Positions 21,782-33,663 of a DNA stretch of 64,000 bases are shown here, piece by piece. The stretch comes from Shewanella avicenniae (lineage in GTDB: Bacteria > Pseudomonadota > Gammaproteobacteria > Enterobacterales > Shewanellaceae), in NCBI RefSeq assembly GCF_017354945.1, contig NZ_CP071503.1, positions 1,736,001-1,800,000 of the forward strand. The letters are read 5' to 3'. The notes under the pieces were generated by a model. The model was not told the DNA's origin, did not search any database, and saw only the letters and a program-made list of their open reading frames with translations. The translations under genes were made by a program, and so were the position numbers. Position 1 is the stretch's first letter; every line of letters begins with the position of its first letter.

Positions 21782-21956
21782 ATTTGGAAAGCTGATAGTA
21801 GAGATTAAATAGCGATATTTAATCGAAATTGAGTTCTCAAAATACTTCAATCAAGTGTTTTGGATATTCATGTGTTCGAAAGGACACAATCAAGGCGAAA
21901 ACAAACCATATGGGTCGTGCATACGATTCGGTCGAGGAAACTCATCCGGGTTGTAT

Positions 21957-24846
<2,890 letters not shown>

Positions 24847-24978
24847 ACAACCCCGATGGGTTTTGGTAACCTTGATGAATAGAGAAATACTTGATTTGAA
24901 GTATGAGAACGAACTACTAAAAGAAGCAGCTTTCCGAATTACTTGTTTTTGCCAGAAAGGCGAGAGCAGAAAAGAATT

Positions 24979-25097
24979 TGTCTGGTGACAATAGCATTGT
25001 GGTCCCACCTGATCCCATCCCGAACTCAGAAGTGAAACACAATCGCGCCGATGGTAGTGTGGGGTTTCCCCATGTGAGAGTAGGTCATCGCCAGACG
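24979..25097 (+). rRNA. rrf: 5S ribosomal RNA
   Basis: About 119 nt. The terminal stem pairs GTCTGG with CCAGAC. Internal CCCGAACTCAGAAGTGAAAC and GATGGTAGTGTGGGG are the conserved 5S segments. It ends the operon; only one 5S copy is present. Confidence 0.95.
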
Positions 25098-25145
25098 CCC
25101 AATTAGATTTACACTTGAAAAAAGTGGAATCAAAAAAGATAGCAG

Positions 25146-25173
25146 AGGCCACCCAAACGGGTGGCCTTTTTGT
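25146..25173 (+). terminator. rRNA operon terminator
   Basis: AGGCCACCC-AAAC-GGGTGGCCT followed by TTTTGTTTT; strong 9-bp stem and T run about 50 bases after 5S. Confidence 0.9.
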
Positions 25174-25343
25174 TTTAATTGCAATTCCACAATCTCATTT
25201 TGTACTTGTCTTGAACATCATAACCATCTTTATTCTCGATAAATCACAAACCTAGCCATTTCTTTCTATGTCTAATGTTCGTCAAATAATGTCGGCGTTC
25301 AATGTGTTATGATGCCAACATTCAGAGAAAGTCATCGGAGTGA

Positions 25344-25697
25344 ATGGCGGTGTTAACCAAGCTATTAGTGACGCTTTTGGTTGTTGTGATTGGTTGGAAG
25401 GTGATTAATAAACGTCAGACATCGACCAGTATACAATCAGCTAAAGCAGCTTCATCGCTGTCGAATAATAAATACACCTTAGTGGCTGGACTATTATTAG
25501 TAGTAGCTGCGGCAATCGTTGGTTGGCAATGGTGGGTCGGTTTTCAGCAGGTGAGCGTCACTATTGTGTCGCCCCGAGATGGTAAAGTAGAAACTTATCT
25601 CGTGCGAAAGCGCGATATTAGTGAAAATAAAATTGTGACAGTTGATGGTCTAATCATCAGGCTCTCTCAAGAAGAACGGATAGAAATTACACCGTAG
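25344..25697 (+). CDS. Hypothetical membrane protein with two hydrophobic segments
   Basis: 117 residues. Transmembrane segments at about 4-20 and 46-66 are separated by a polar Ser/Lys-rich stretch. The C-terminal ~50 residues (VSVTIVSPRDGKVETYLVRKRDI, then VDGLIIRLSQEERIEITP) look like a small beta-rich domain outside the membrane. I do not recognise the family. The start ATG is preceded by ATCGGAGTG, a good ribosome site. It lies between the rRNA terminator and corA. Confidence 0.72.
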   Translation: MAVLTKLLVTLLVVVIGWKVINKRQTSTSIQSAKAASSLSNNKYTLVAGLLLVVAAAIVGWQWWVGFQQVSVTIVSPRDGKVETYLVRKRDISENKIVTVDGLIIRLSQEERIEITP

Positions 25698-25795
25698 TTT
25701 TCTTATTAAAGAGATTAACTTTTCTTTCTGAATTAATCAGTTAAACTATCACCACTTTTCCCTTCCTGACCGAATTAGCTGCCTTAGGAGGTTCT

Positions 25796-26743
25796 ATGAT
25801 TACCGCTTATATTTATCAACATCAGCAGCTAAAAATCATTGAACTCACGACATCAGATGCTATTCCCAAAGACACTCTTTGGTTAGATCTCTATCGCCCT
25901 GACGAGTTAGAGCGTGAGTGGTTGGCTAAATATTCGGTTGAGGAAGTGCCTGATGAAGAAGATATTAACGAAATTGAAGCGTCAGCACGTTTTTACCAGA
26001 ATAGCGACGGTTTACACATCAATTCATTGTTTCCGCAGCGTGTAGGGCAAGATGTACGAGGGGTTAACGTATCCTTTAATTTGCGTACGAATTTTTTACT
26101 GACAATTCGTGAAGAGGATGTAGGACTTATACGTCTGTTGCGTAACTATTTGCGCTTAGGACGAATTGACGTCAAGACGCCTCAGGGGTTGTTCCTTGAG
26201 TTGTTTAACCTCAAAGTCGAATATTTATCTGACTTAATCGAAGACGTTTATACGGTGTTGGAAAACGTTAGTCAGCAGGTGTTCGAAAGTGATGAGCTAG
26301 ACGATATTTTCCGTATGATTACCTTGCAGGAAGACTCGAATGGAAAAATCCGTTTGAGTTTGCTGGATACCCAGCGTTCCTTGCGATATATGCAAAAGTA
26401 TTACCGCCGCGAATTGCTCGAAGAAGAGATGAAAGATATGCGTGAAATGCTATCCGATATCGAGTCTTTGATGCCTCACAGTCAGTTTATCTTCGATAAA
26501 TTGAATTTCTTGTTGGACGCCGCAATGGGTTTCAGTGGTTTACAACAGAATAAAATTATCAAAATCTTCTCGGTTGCTGCGGTCGTGTTCCTACCACCCA
26601 CGCTGATTGCAAGTAGCTATGGCATGAACTTTAAGCACATGCCTGAATTAGATTGGTATGTAGGTTATCCATTGGCTATCGTGTTGATGCTAGCCAGTGC
26701 GGCTGGTACATATCTGTTCTTTAGACGTAAAGGGTGGCTATAA
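25796..26743 (+). CDS. corA: CorA-family magnesium/cobalt transporter
   Basis: 315-residue protein. A large acidic cytoplasmic N-terminal domain and a long helix (about 200-255) precede two C-terminal transmembrane helices. The first helix ends in YGMNFKHMPEL, containing the GMN selectivity motif, and the basic C-terminus RRKGWL follows the second. The CorA channel passes Mg2+ and is gated by internal Mg2+. TTAGGAGG provides a strong ribosome site. It converges on the DUF3135 gene with only one base between stop codons. Confidence 0.94.
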   Translation: MITAYIYQHQQLKIIELTTSDAIPKDTLWLDLYRPDELEREWLAKYSVEEVPDEEDINEIEASARFYQNSDGLHINSLFPQRVGQDVRGVNVSFNLRTNFLLTIREEDVGLIRLLRNYLRLGRIDVKTPQGLFLELFNLKVEYLSDLIEDVYTVLENVSQQVFESDELDDIFRMITLQEDSNGKIRLSLLDTQRSLRYMQKYYRRELLEEEMKDMREMLSDIESLMPHSQFIFDKLNFLLDAAMGFSGLQQNKIIKIFSVAAVVFLPPTLIASSYGMNFKHMPELDWYVGYPLAIVLMLASAAGTYLFFRRKGWL

Positions 26744-26744
26744 T

Positions 26745-27056
26745 TCAACCCGTTTTACGATTAAGTTGAATCACCTCTGCTCGATGACTTCTGAAATGTT
26801 CGGGGTCTCGCAACACATCGGCAAGTGCACCAAACTTAGTACGCATCATAGACACTGTGGTAATACAACGTTGATAAGGATTGGTGCAGAGTTCGAGCCG
26901 GCGGTTAAGGTGTTCCTTCACCGCCCGGAGTTGAGATTGATTGCCGCCAGCGCTGTTAATCAGCTCTTCCGACATGGATGACTGCAACTGATTTAGCTCT
27001 TCAGGCCTATGTTTTGCCATCCACATCAACGTATCAAAGTCTGGTAAATCTTTCAT
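26745..27056 (-). CDS. DUF3135 family protein
   Basis: 103-residue soluble, helical protein. LPDFDTLMWMAKHRPEEL and the middle QSQLRAVKEHLNRRLELCTNPYQ resemble the DUF3135 family of gammaproteobacteria, whose function is unknown. An upstream AAAGGAGCG gives the ribosome site. It ends one base from the corA stop on the opposite strand, with no room for a terminator between them. Confidence 0.72.
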   Translation of the reverse strand: MKDLPDFDTLMWMAKHRPEELNQLQSSMSEELINSAGGNQSQLRAVKEHLNRRLELCTNPYQRCITTVSMMRTKFGALADVLRDPEHFRSHRAEVIQLNRKTG

Positions 27057-27157
27057 ATACGCGCTCCTTTCCGTCCTTGGCTGCCTTGAATGACAGTGGA
27101 GCTAGTCCGCCCCGCTTAGTTAAAGCGTAGCGTATATTTCAACAAAAGCTGTATTAA

Positions 27158-28417
27158 TTATCCCTTTGAGTCAGAGCCAAAGTAGTAACTGATTCTTTCT
27201 CTTGGGTTTAAGTATTTATAGATATTTTCCGGTAATGCTGTAGCTGGAATGCAACGCGTTATTTTCAGCCCTTCGGCTTCCAAGTCGATGATCGGTGCTT
27301 GATCTTTAGGCACCATTGGATCGTAGACGAGAATACGCGGGTATAACAGTTTGTCGAGATTCACCGACATCACGAGTCCAAACTGACCTGAGGTTAGCTC
27401 AACGACAGAACCTGGTGGATAAATGCCGAGCATTTTGATTAGCGTTCCGACAACTTCTTGATTTAATTTCCCTTTCGAATATTTATATAAATACCCCAGC
27501 GCCGCATATGGCGTTTTTCCACTTTGCCCTGAAGAAGGATGGCACAGTGTATCGTATTTATTTACCGCAGCAGCGAGTTGCGCATGTTTCGAGAGTTGAT
27601 CTGCTTTCAGATTTCTTGGATGTCCGCTGCCATCTAAGTATTCATGATGGTTCACAATCACGTCAGTTGCAGCTTGTGGAAAATTGTCAACAAGCTTGAT
27701 GAGTTCAGTCCCAAGCAGGGGATGTTGATTGAGCAGATTCTGTTCTGGGGCTGAAAGAGCTTCTTTCTTACGCAACAATTGTGTTGGTAGTTTAAGTTTT
27801 CCGACATCGTGAAACAACGCCCCTAAGCCCATCGCTTCAATATCTGCTCTTGGCCATTCGAGTTGTTTTGCTATCAACATCGAAAGCACTGCAACGTTTA
27901 GCGAATGATAATAAATACCATCGTCTTTCTTTTGATCTGCCATTAGATGTAGTACGAGGTTATCCGTCGCCAGTAATTCATCTGTAATGTCAGAAATTAA
28001 CTCTTTGCCTTCGTCTATCGCATTTAATGGGCGTGATCGTAGCTTATTGATTAGATTTCGCATTCTAGCCAGAGAACGATCGAAATTCTCTTCGGTTTTG
28101 TTTAAATCCCGACGCATTTTTTTAAGTATTTCGATACGCTCAGCTTTGTAGTGCTCCATTTTGACATGGAGTTCATCGACTTCCTGAGCTGAAATATCTG
28201 CTCCAGCTTCATTATCGTTATCTAGCGGTGGAACGTCGCTTTTGGAGATGTCTACATAAACCGAATCCAGTCCTAATTTCTTGATAAGCTCTATCTGTGC
28301 TTGTTGTTTGATTCGAAAGCTGCTGAAAAGGAACGGGTGATCCTTCCACGATAAAGGGAGTCTGACATAGTTACCGACTTGCAGCTGATTTATGGAAACG
28401 AAACGACTATTACCCAT
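27158..28417 (-). CDS. HD-GYP domain protein with DUF3391 (altered GYP motif)
   Basis: 419 residues with the same architecture as the protein at 8234-9445. DUF3391 covers about residues 1-130 (INQLQVGNYVRLPLSWKDHPFLF) with a charged helical linker. The HD-GYP domain has YHSLNVAVLS, FHDVGKLKLP, QHPLLG, NHHEYLDGSGHP and NKYDTL. Metal ligands of the HD core are kept, but GYP reads GHP, which may weaken interaction with GGDEF partners or catalysis. Start ATG lies after CCTATGG with a weak ribosome site; length fits the paralogue. Confidence 0.85.
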   Translation of the reverse strand: MGNSRFVSINQLQVGNYVRLPLSWKDHPFLFSSFRIKQQAQIELIKKLGLDSVYVDISKSDVPPLDNDNEAGADISAQEVDELHVKMEHYKAERIEILKKMRRDLNKTEENFDRSLARMRNLINKLRSRPLNAIDEGKELISDITDELLATDNLVLHLMADQKKDDGIYYHSLNVAVLSMLIAKQLEWPRADIEAMGLGALFHDVGKLKLPTQLLRKKEALSAPEQNLLNQHPLLGTELIKLVDNFPQAATDVIVNHHEYLDGSGHPRNLKADQLSKHAQLAAAVNKYDTLCHPSSGQSGKTPYAALGYLYKYSKGKLNQEVVGTLIKMLGIYPPGSVVELTSGQFGLVMSVNLDKLLYPRILVYDPMVPKDQAPIIDLEAEGLKITRCIPATALPENIYKYLNPRERISYYFGSDSKG

Positions 28418-28504
28418 AGGACACTATTTTGGTTGTTATAAAAATGGTGAGTTGTACTCTATTACTTTACATCACGATGATAGAGATGCCAGCATATAGT
28501 GATC

Positions 28505-29215
28505 ATGGAACATGAACTTGGCAACATGGATTTTATAGAAGTTTTTCCTAACGCAATTTCTGACGCGCTATGTGAGCGAATTATCACCATATTTGACCAA
28601 CATCCTCAAGTTCGACAAGGTCGTACAGGCCTCGGTGTTGATGAAGCTAAAAAGCTAAGTACAGATATCACGCTTGATCGGCACCAAGACTTGTTACCGT
28701 TACGAGACGAGATACTTGCGCAAACTTTCTCTGCCATTTGCGATTATTTTGATAAATACTCACTGGCGCTGATGGGAGCCGTTGCAATGCAAGTCTCTGA
28801 TGAGAATGGTCATATTGTGACTTTATCGCTTGATAATTATCAGCGCTTCGGACATCCTCGAGCGGCTTCGCTGGTTAAGTATCTTTATCGCAGTGGCGAG
28901 TTGAATATTCAAAAATATCCCAAAGGAAAGGGCGGTTATCCTCATTGGCATTCAGAACAATATCCGCAGCTGCCGGATAACGAAGCTTTACATCGTGTCG
29001 TGTTGTTTATGGTGTATCTGAATGATGTCACAGAGGGCGGCGAAACAGAGTTTTACTACCAGAAAAAGAAACTCATCCCCAAAAGGGGAACCTTGGTGAT
29101 AGCGCCAGCAGGTTTTACCCATAGCCATCGCGGTAACGTGCCAATCAGTGACGACAAATACATCGTCACATCTTGGATAATGTTTAATCGTGCCGAGCAG
29201 CTATATCGCCGTTAA
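28505..29215 (+). CDS. 2-oxoglutarate/Fe(II)-dependent oxygenase
   Basis: 236-residue protein with the prolyl-hydroxylase-type double-stranded beta-helix. The iron facial triad would be His and Glu in HWHSEQ (HxE type) and His in THSHRG, with the basic 2-oxoglutarate-binding residue in DDKYIVTSW. VLFMVYLNDVTEGGETEFYY is the usual core strand. Substrate unknown. A GTG six bases upstream (28499) is also in frame; neither start has a clear ribosome site. Convergent with the sensor kinase gene nine bases away. Confidence 0.82.
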   Translation: MEHELGNMDFIEVFPNAISDALCERIITIFDQHPQVRQGRTGLGVDEAKKLSTDITLDRHQDLLPLRDEILAQTFSAICDYFDKYSLALMGAVAMQVSDENGHIVTLSLDNYQRFGHPRAASLVKYLYRSGELNIQKYPKGKGGYPHWHSEQYPQLPDNEALHRVVLFMVYLNDVTEGGETEFYYQKKKLIPKRGTLVIAPAGFTHSHRGNVPISDDKYIVTSWIMFNRAEQLYRR

Positions 29216-29224
29216 CGTTTAGCA

Positions 29225-30574
29225 TTACACCAGCGGAATAGTAATGCGGAAGCAGGCGCCTTCCAAAGATGATGATTCAATTGACAGCACGCCGCCATAG
29301 CTATCAACAATTTCATTACAGACGGCGAGGCCGATACCTTGGCCCGCCGATTGTGTATCGGCACGTACACCGCGTTGAATGATTTTTTGTTTAAGCCCTT
29401 CTTCAACGCCTAGACCATCATCTTCTACTAAAATCTCAAGTTGCTGTCTATTGGCTCTAGCACTGACTTTTACGGTAGAGATGCATAATCTAAACGCGTT
29501 CTCCATGAGATTTCCGACTAATTCCATCAAATCACCTTGTTCTCCCGGGAAGCTCAATTGTTGACTGATGTCGGCGGCAAAGGTGACATTTTTGTCGCGG
29601 TATACTTTGAACAACATTTGCGCCAGTTGGTCTACTAATGGCGCTATGTAGGTTGCCTCTTTTTTGAGGCCTTTACGCCCAAGCATGGCGCGTTTAAGTT
29701 GATATTTGACCAACTGATCCATCTGGCTAACTTGTTCCATCACTTTTTCACACAGCTCCTTGCGTGACAGCTGTTCATCGTCAGTAATGGCATGCACTGC
29801 GGCTAAACGTGTCTTAAGGCTATGGGCCAGATCATTCATCGCATTCTGATAACGTTGTTGTTGTTCACCTGATTGCCTGATCAGTTCGTTAAGCGCCTGA
29901 GTAATTCCCTCTAGCTCAATCGGATAACCACCAGACAATGAGCCTGTTTTACCCTGGATAATCGCTTTCAGTTCATTTCGCATTTTGCCTAACGGCTGCA
30001 TACCCCAGTAGGCGGCACTGACCAGCAGCAGCAACGCGAGCGCGAGTACAAGTGCGAGCCGCAAGTATGTACGTTTGGCAAATTTGGTGGATTCTTGTTC
30101 AATTCGCTCAGCATCTTTCAGGACGAGTAAATTGTAATGAATAGAGGCTATGTCGACTGAAAGAAGATAAGCGAAATAGCCGCGCTGATCATTCATATTG
30201 AGGTAGTAGGGCGGAATTTCGTCGCGAATTGCATTGAAGCGCTCGCAAATATCAAACAGCCCCCGATCGACTGCTAATGCAGAGGTCCATACCTGTTTAA
30301 ATCGATCGTCACACGATGCCATGACGTAAGGCTGTTTGGTGCTGTTTTCCTCGAGCCAAGCACTGGTGTCAGGGATTAAATCATGTTCTCTCAACTCGGC
30401 GGCAACTTGAGGAATTTCAGCAATCAGCTTCGCTGTTTCTTCGTTGTAAGAGTTTTGTGCATGAAGAATGTTCACCATCCATGCTAAGCCAAAGCCCACT
30501 AACGCGATGATTGACAATGATGTCAAAAACATCCGCGTTAATAGGCGCTTTTTGGGTTTGAGGTTTAATTGCAT
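29225..30574 (-). CDS. PhoQ-like sensor histidine kinase
   Basis: 449-residue membrane kinase. Transmembrane helices lie at about 15-37 and 170-190 with a ~130-residue periplasmic sensor between them, followed by HAMP and the dimerisation box NDLAHSLKT (phospho-acceptor His251). NLMENAFRLC (N box), EDDGLGV and GQGIGLAV (G boxes) form the ATP domain. The H-box and layout follow PhoQ. The residue five after His is Arg256, where nearly all such kinases have Pro. It overlaps the preceding response-regulator gene by ten bases, so they are one operon. Confidence 0.88.
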   Translation of the reverse strand: MQLNLKPKKRLLTRMFLTSLSIIALVGFGLAWMVNILHAQNSYNEETAKLIAEIPQVAAELREHDLIPDTSAWLEENSTKQPYVMASCDDRFKQVWTSALAVDRGLFDICERFNAIRDEIPPYYLNMNDQRGYFAYLLSVDIASIHYNLLVLKDAERIEQESTKFAKRTYLRLALVLALALLLLVSAAYWGMQPLGKMRNELKAIIQGKTGSLSGGYPIELEGITQALNELIRQSGEQQQRYQNAMNDLAHSLKTRLAAVHAITDDEQLSRKELCEKVMEQVSQMDQLVKYQLKRAMLGRKGLKKEATYIAPLVDQLAQMLFKVYRDKNVTFAADISQQLSFPGEQGDLMELVGNLMENAFRLCISTVKVSARANRQQLEILVEDDGLGVEEGLKQKIIQRGVRADTQSAGQGIGLAVCNEIVDSYGGVLSIESSSLEGACFRITIPLV

Positions 30575-31239
30575 GGAAGATTAAATTTATAGCCTTGGCC
30601 ACGAATTGTAATGATGGGGTTTTCAATCCCATCGCGAGTGAGCTTTTTACGCAAGCGGCTGACCATTACTTCGATGGTGTTAGGATCGCCTTCTTTGTCA
30701 CCATAAATCACGTCAAGCAAGCGTTGTTTAGCAACTACTTCATGGTTATGGCGCATTAAGTATTCGAGGATCTGATATTCGAATGCGGTGATATCCATCA
30801 ACTCACCACTCATGGTGACTTGTTTTGCTGCAAGGTCTAGCGACAATTCACCACTGTTAATCAACGGCTTTACGAACCCCGCACTGCGGCGGACCAAAGC
30901 ATCTAAACGTGCTACCAGTTCTTCCTTTTGGAACGGCTTGACTAAGTAATCATCCGCTCCTGCATTTAGGCCTTCGACTTTATCCTGCCAATTCACACGT
31001 GCGGTGAGGATCAACACTGGGGCTTTCAAATCGGCTTCGCGCAACTGCTTAATTAATGAAATACCATCTTGGTCTGGTAAACCCAAATCGATAATCGCAA
31101 CATCTATAGGGTAATCCGTCGCTTGATAAAAACCCTCTTTGGCCGTTGCAGCCACCTGCACTTGATTACCAAGCTCACTTAACTGAACTTTTAGGTGGTG
31201 TGACAGAAGGGGATCGTCCTCAACAACCAATATTCTCAT
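30565..31239 (-). CDS. PhoP-like response regulator
   Basis: 224-residue OmpR/PhoP-type regulator. The receiver domain has the acidic pair Asp8/Asp9, phospho-acceptor Asp51 in IIDLGLPDQDG, Thr in LILTARVNW and Lys in LVKPFQKEEL. The C-terminal winged helix ends with EVMVSRLRKKL and TIRGQGYKF, as in PhoP. It is the partner of the downstream overlapping kinase and likely responds to divalent cations or envelope signals; the latter is from the family. No PhoP box was identified. Confidence 0.9.
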   Translation of the reverse strand: MRILVVEDDPLLSHHLKVQLSELGNQVQVAATAKEGFYQATDYPIDVAIIDLGLPDQDGISLIKQLREADLKAPVLILTARVNWQDKVEGLNAGADDYLVKPFQKEELVARLDALVRRSAGFVKPLINSGELSLDLAAKQVTMSGELMDITAFEYQILEYLMRHNHEVVAKQRLLDVIYGDKEGDPNTIEVMVSRLRKKLTRDGIENPIITIRGQGYKFNLPCN

Positions 31240-31523
31240 AATCTTAAAATCCTTATTGCAGCGGCATCAGTGTATTGTGAAATCAGTATGATGCCAATCA
31301 TGTAAGTGTAATGGCTGATAACTTAACTGCTGCTGACGACCAGTGAGGAAGATGTGCGCGGCATTTTATCAGCAGATAAAATCTCGTGACTGTTCAGCTC
31401 TAGCATTTGTTGGTATCGTTAATCCATTAGCTTAAACCTCAGATTGTTGCTTTTTATGAATTTAGGGTGGTGAGTAAGGTTACTGCCGGCCCGCAGATCA
31501 GTGAAGTTAGATGGAGCCCCGCC

Positions 31524-32354
31524 GTGAAAGGACAAATTTTAGAAGAGATGAGAGTATTGCAAACGATTGATCCTGAATTTGAAGTTCAGCGTCGCATTGC
31601 ATTTCTCAAAACAAAGTTGCTACAAGCAAAATGTCGCGCATTAGTGTTAGGGATCAGTGGTGGTATTGATTCAGGTCTTGCTGGCCGATTGTGTCAGCTG
31701 GCGGTGGAGTCGCTGAACCAAGAAACGGGTTCTGATGACTACACCTTTGTTGCTATGCGTTTACCATATTTAGAACAACGCGACGAAGATGAAGCGCAAA
31801 TGTCACTGGCCTTTATCAAGCCATCACGCATTGTCACAGTAAATGTTCACGATGGGGTAGAAGGTATTCATCATCAAGTGCTTTCAGGGCTTGAAAATGC
31901 CGGAATTTTGCAGCCGGATGATGCCAAAGTAGACTTTGTTAAAGGTAACGTAAAAGCCCGAATGAGAATGGTTGCGCAATATGAAGTGGGTGCGATTGTC
32001 GGTGGCTTAGTGGTCGGTACCGATCATAGTGCCGAAAATGTGACCGGTTTTTATACCAAATGGGGTGATGGTGCGTGTGACTTAGCACCGTTATTTGGTC
32101 TGAATAAACGACAAGTACGTCAACTTGCAGCTTATCTCGGTGCGCCAGAGGTGCTGGTTAATAAAACCCCAACGGCCGACCTTGAGTCAAATCGTCCAGG
32201 ACTTGAAGACGAAGTCGCATTAGGGCTCACCTACGAGCAGATTGATGATTTCTTAGAGGGTAAAGACGTCCCGGCGGAAGTCGAAGCGCGTGTGATTGCA
32301 ATTTACAACGCAACCCAACATAAACGCCAATCTATTCCAACAATTTACGATTAA
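31524..32354 (+). CDS. nadE: NH3-dependent NAD+ synthetase
   Basis: 276-residue enzyme that amidates nicotinate adenine dinucleotide to NAD+ with ammonia. The PP-loop [13 protein letters not shown] is the ATP-pyrophosphatase signature. [21 protein letters not shown] and KTPTADLE are other conserved parts. The open frame extends 19 codons further up, but GTG 31524, with GGAG nine bases before, gives the standard family start ([12 protein letters not shown]). A hairpin terminator follows. Confidence 0.94.
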   Translation: MKGQILEEMRVLQTIDPEFEVQRRIAFLKTKLLQAKCRALVLGISGGIDSGLAGRLCQLAVESLNQETGSDDYTFVAMRLPYLEQRDEDEAQMSLAFIKPSRIVTVNVHDGVEGIHHQVLSGLENAGILQPDDAKVDFVKGNVKARMRMVAQYEVGAIVGGLVVGTDHSAENVTGFYTKWGDGACDLAPLFGLNKRQVRQLAAYLGAPEVLVNKTPTADLESNRPGLEDEVALGLTYEQIDDFLEGKDVPAEVEARVIAIYNATQHKRQSIPTIYD

Positions 32355-32382
32355 TCGTTCTAGTTAAAATCGTCACTGAAAT

Positions 32383-32408
32383 AGCCGTCCGCAATGGGCG
32401 GCTTTTTA
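32383..32408. terminator. Terminator after nadE
   Basis: AGCCGTCC-GCAAT-GGGCGGCT followed by TTTTTAC; one G-U pair in an 8-bp stem. It overlaps the stop of the convergent gene at 32406. Confidence 0.75.
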
Positions 32409-32846
32409 CTGAGCTAAACACTGTCGAAACTCGGTAATAAGTGCATTTGGAAACTGACGATAATCAAAGTAGGGCAGTTGCCATTGCCCATTTGATAAAT
32501 TTACGATTTTTTCGCCGTTATCCATTATCTGTGGTGAGCGAGCAAACAGCCGGTTAACAATCTCCTTGCCGCTGAACAATTCGATACTTGCGTGTTGGTT
32601 TAGGATAGTTTCATCAGCGTAAAAACACACTATCTGCAACAGTTGCTGCTGCAAAAAGCCGCGCCAGTCAGCAAGGTTGGGCGTAAAAATCTTAGCACTG
32701 ATAACAAAAATTTTGCGCCAATGATTGGAGTTGCTTTCAAGTAGCTGCTGCATTGCGGCTGTTTGTTGCCAATGCCAGTCGGGCGGAATTATCGGCGAAT
32801 GCGGCAGATAAACACAACAAACAGCTGTCGGATTTCCAATAATCAT
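32406..32846 (-). CDS. Hypothetical protein
   Basis: 146-residue soluble protein. GNPTAVCCVYLPHSPIIPPDW at the start, a central KIFVISAKIF strand and FYADETILNQHASIELFSGKE resemble an alpha/beta fold, but I recognise no family. No signal peptide or membrane helix. It ends at the nadE terminator and its upstream region is unshared. Composition matches neighbours, so it is probably a real lineage gene. Confidence 0.6.
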   Translation of the reverse strand: MIIGNPTAVCCVYLPHSPIIPPDWHWQQTAAMQQLLESNSNHWRKIFVISAKIFTPNLADWRGFLQQQLLQIVCFYADETILNQHASIELFSGKEIVNRLFARSPQIMDNGEKIVNLSNGQWQLPYFDYRQFPNALITEFRQCLAQ

Positions 32847-33022
32847 GAAGGTCTTTTGATTCCCTAATCACATTTATATTCAATGAATTGAATATTTGCA
32901 TTGTGTCACAGATTCTACATAAAATTAGACAACAATAGGGAATATAGACGCTAACAACTACACTTTGTTTTGGGTGGGTTATTGGTTCACGAACGTTAGC
33001 ACCGATTTATATGGAGGTAGAA

Positions 33023-33280
33023 TTGGAAAAGAACATTCGATACGGCTTAATGGCCGAAGGGCAAGCGAGTCCTTTGGGTTTCTTTCTAAATGGCTATTAC
33101 TATGACCAAGCCAAGAAAGGTAGCCGCGCTGAGGGGTATGTTGATGATAGTGGATTTTTCTACCCATCCATCAATACCGCAGATCCTCGCAGTAAAATTC
33201 CCACAGCAAAAATTGATGGGTTAACCTTGATTCGATTATGTGATGTTGCAGAGTTTGAGTTGGTACGCTTCGACGCTTAG
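33023..33280 (+). CDS. Hypothetical small protein, probable TTG start
   Basis: 85 residues, acidic, without membrane segments; contains GFFLNGYYYDQAKKGSRAEG and a C-terminal VAEFELVRFDA. I start it at TTG 33023, which has GGAGG (33014-33018 region) five bases before it. The in-frame ATG at 33011 overlaps that ribosome site and has none of its own. No family recognised. It precedes the minE terminator region and faces minCDE. Confidence 0.55.
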   Translation: MEKNIRYGLMAEGQASPLGFFLNGYYYDQAKKGSRAEGYVDDSGFFYPSINTADPRSKIPTAKIDGLTLIRLCDVAEFELVRFDA

Positions 33281-33348
33281 CCAGGTAACTACTTGGACAA
33301 CAGCTTAGCGACTTCTGCATCATGCTAGTTTTGGACAAATCGATACAA

Positions 33349-33386
33349 ATAAGGCACCTGACTTGTTAAAAGTGAGGTGCCTTATT
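33349..33386. terminator. Bidirectional terminator between hypothetical gene and minE
   Basis: ATAAGGCACCT and AGGTGCCTTAT form an 11-bp stem around a 16-base loop. Symmetrical flanks allow it to work for both convergent genes. Confidence 0.65.
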
Positions 33387-33402
33387 GTTGCTGCAGCCGT
33401 GA

Positions 33403-33660
33403 TTATCTATCCGGTAAAGTGATGTTTAGCTCAAGTACAGAGAGATTCTCATCATTTTGATCCATTGCCACAGTCACTTGTTCTTCTTCAACATGAACAT
33501 ATTTACGGATCACTTCAATGATTTCCTGTTTCATCAAAGGTAAGTAATCGGGATCGCCACGTTGTGAACGTTGGTGCGCAACAATAATCTGCAAGCGCTC
33601 TTTGGCAGTCGCAGCTGTGTTGCTTTTCTTCGAACTTTTGAAATAGTCGAGTAAGGACAT
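33403..33660 (-). CDS. minE: Cell division topological specificity factor MinE
   Basis: 85-residue MinE. The N-terminal amphipathic MSLLDYFKSSKKSNTA region and RLQIIVAHQR helix form the MinD-activating part; the C-terminal half (YLPLMKQEIIEVIRKYV) is the dimeric topological domain. It stimulates MinD ATPase to drive pole-to-pole oscillation. Last gene of minCDE, three bases after minD. Confidence 0.96.
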   Translation of the reverse strand: MSLLDYFKSSKKSNTAATAKERLQIIVAHQRSQRGDPDYLPLMKQEIIEVIRKYVHVEEEQVTVAMDQNDENLSVLELNITLPDR

Positions 33661-33663
33661 AAT

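Noticed and set aside
26697-26981. 94-codon plus-strand frame antisense to the DUF3135 gene
   Set aside because: Overlaps the corA end and lacks a ribosome site; the opposite strand is the better gene.
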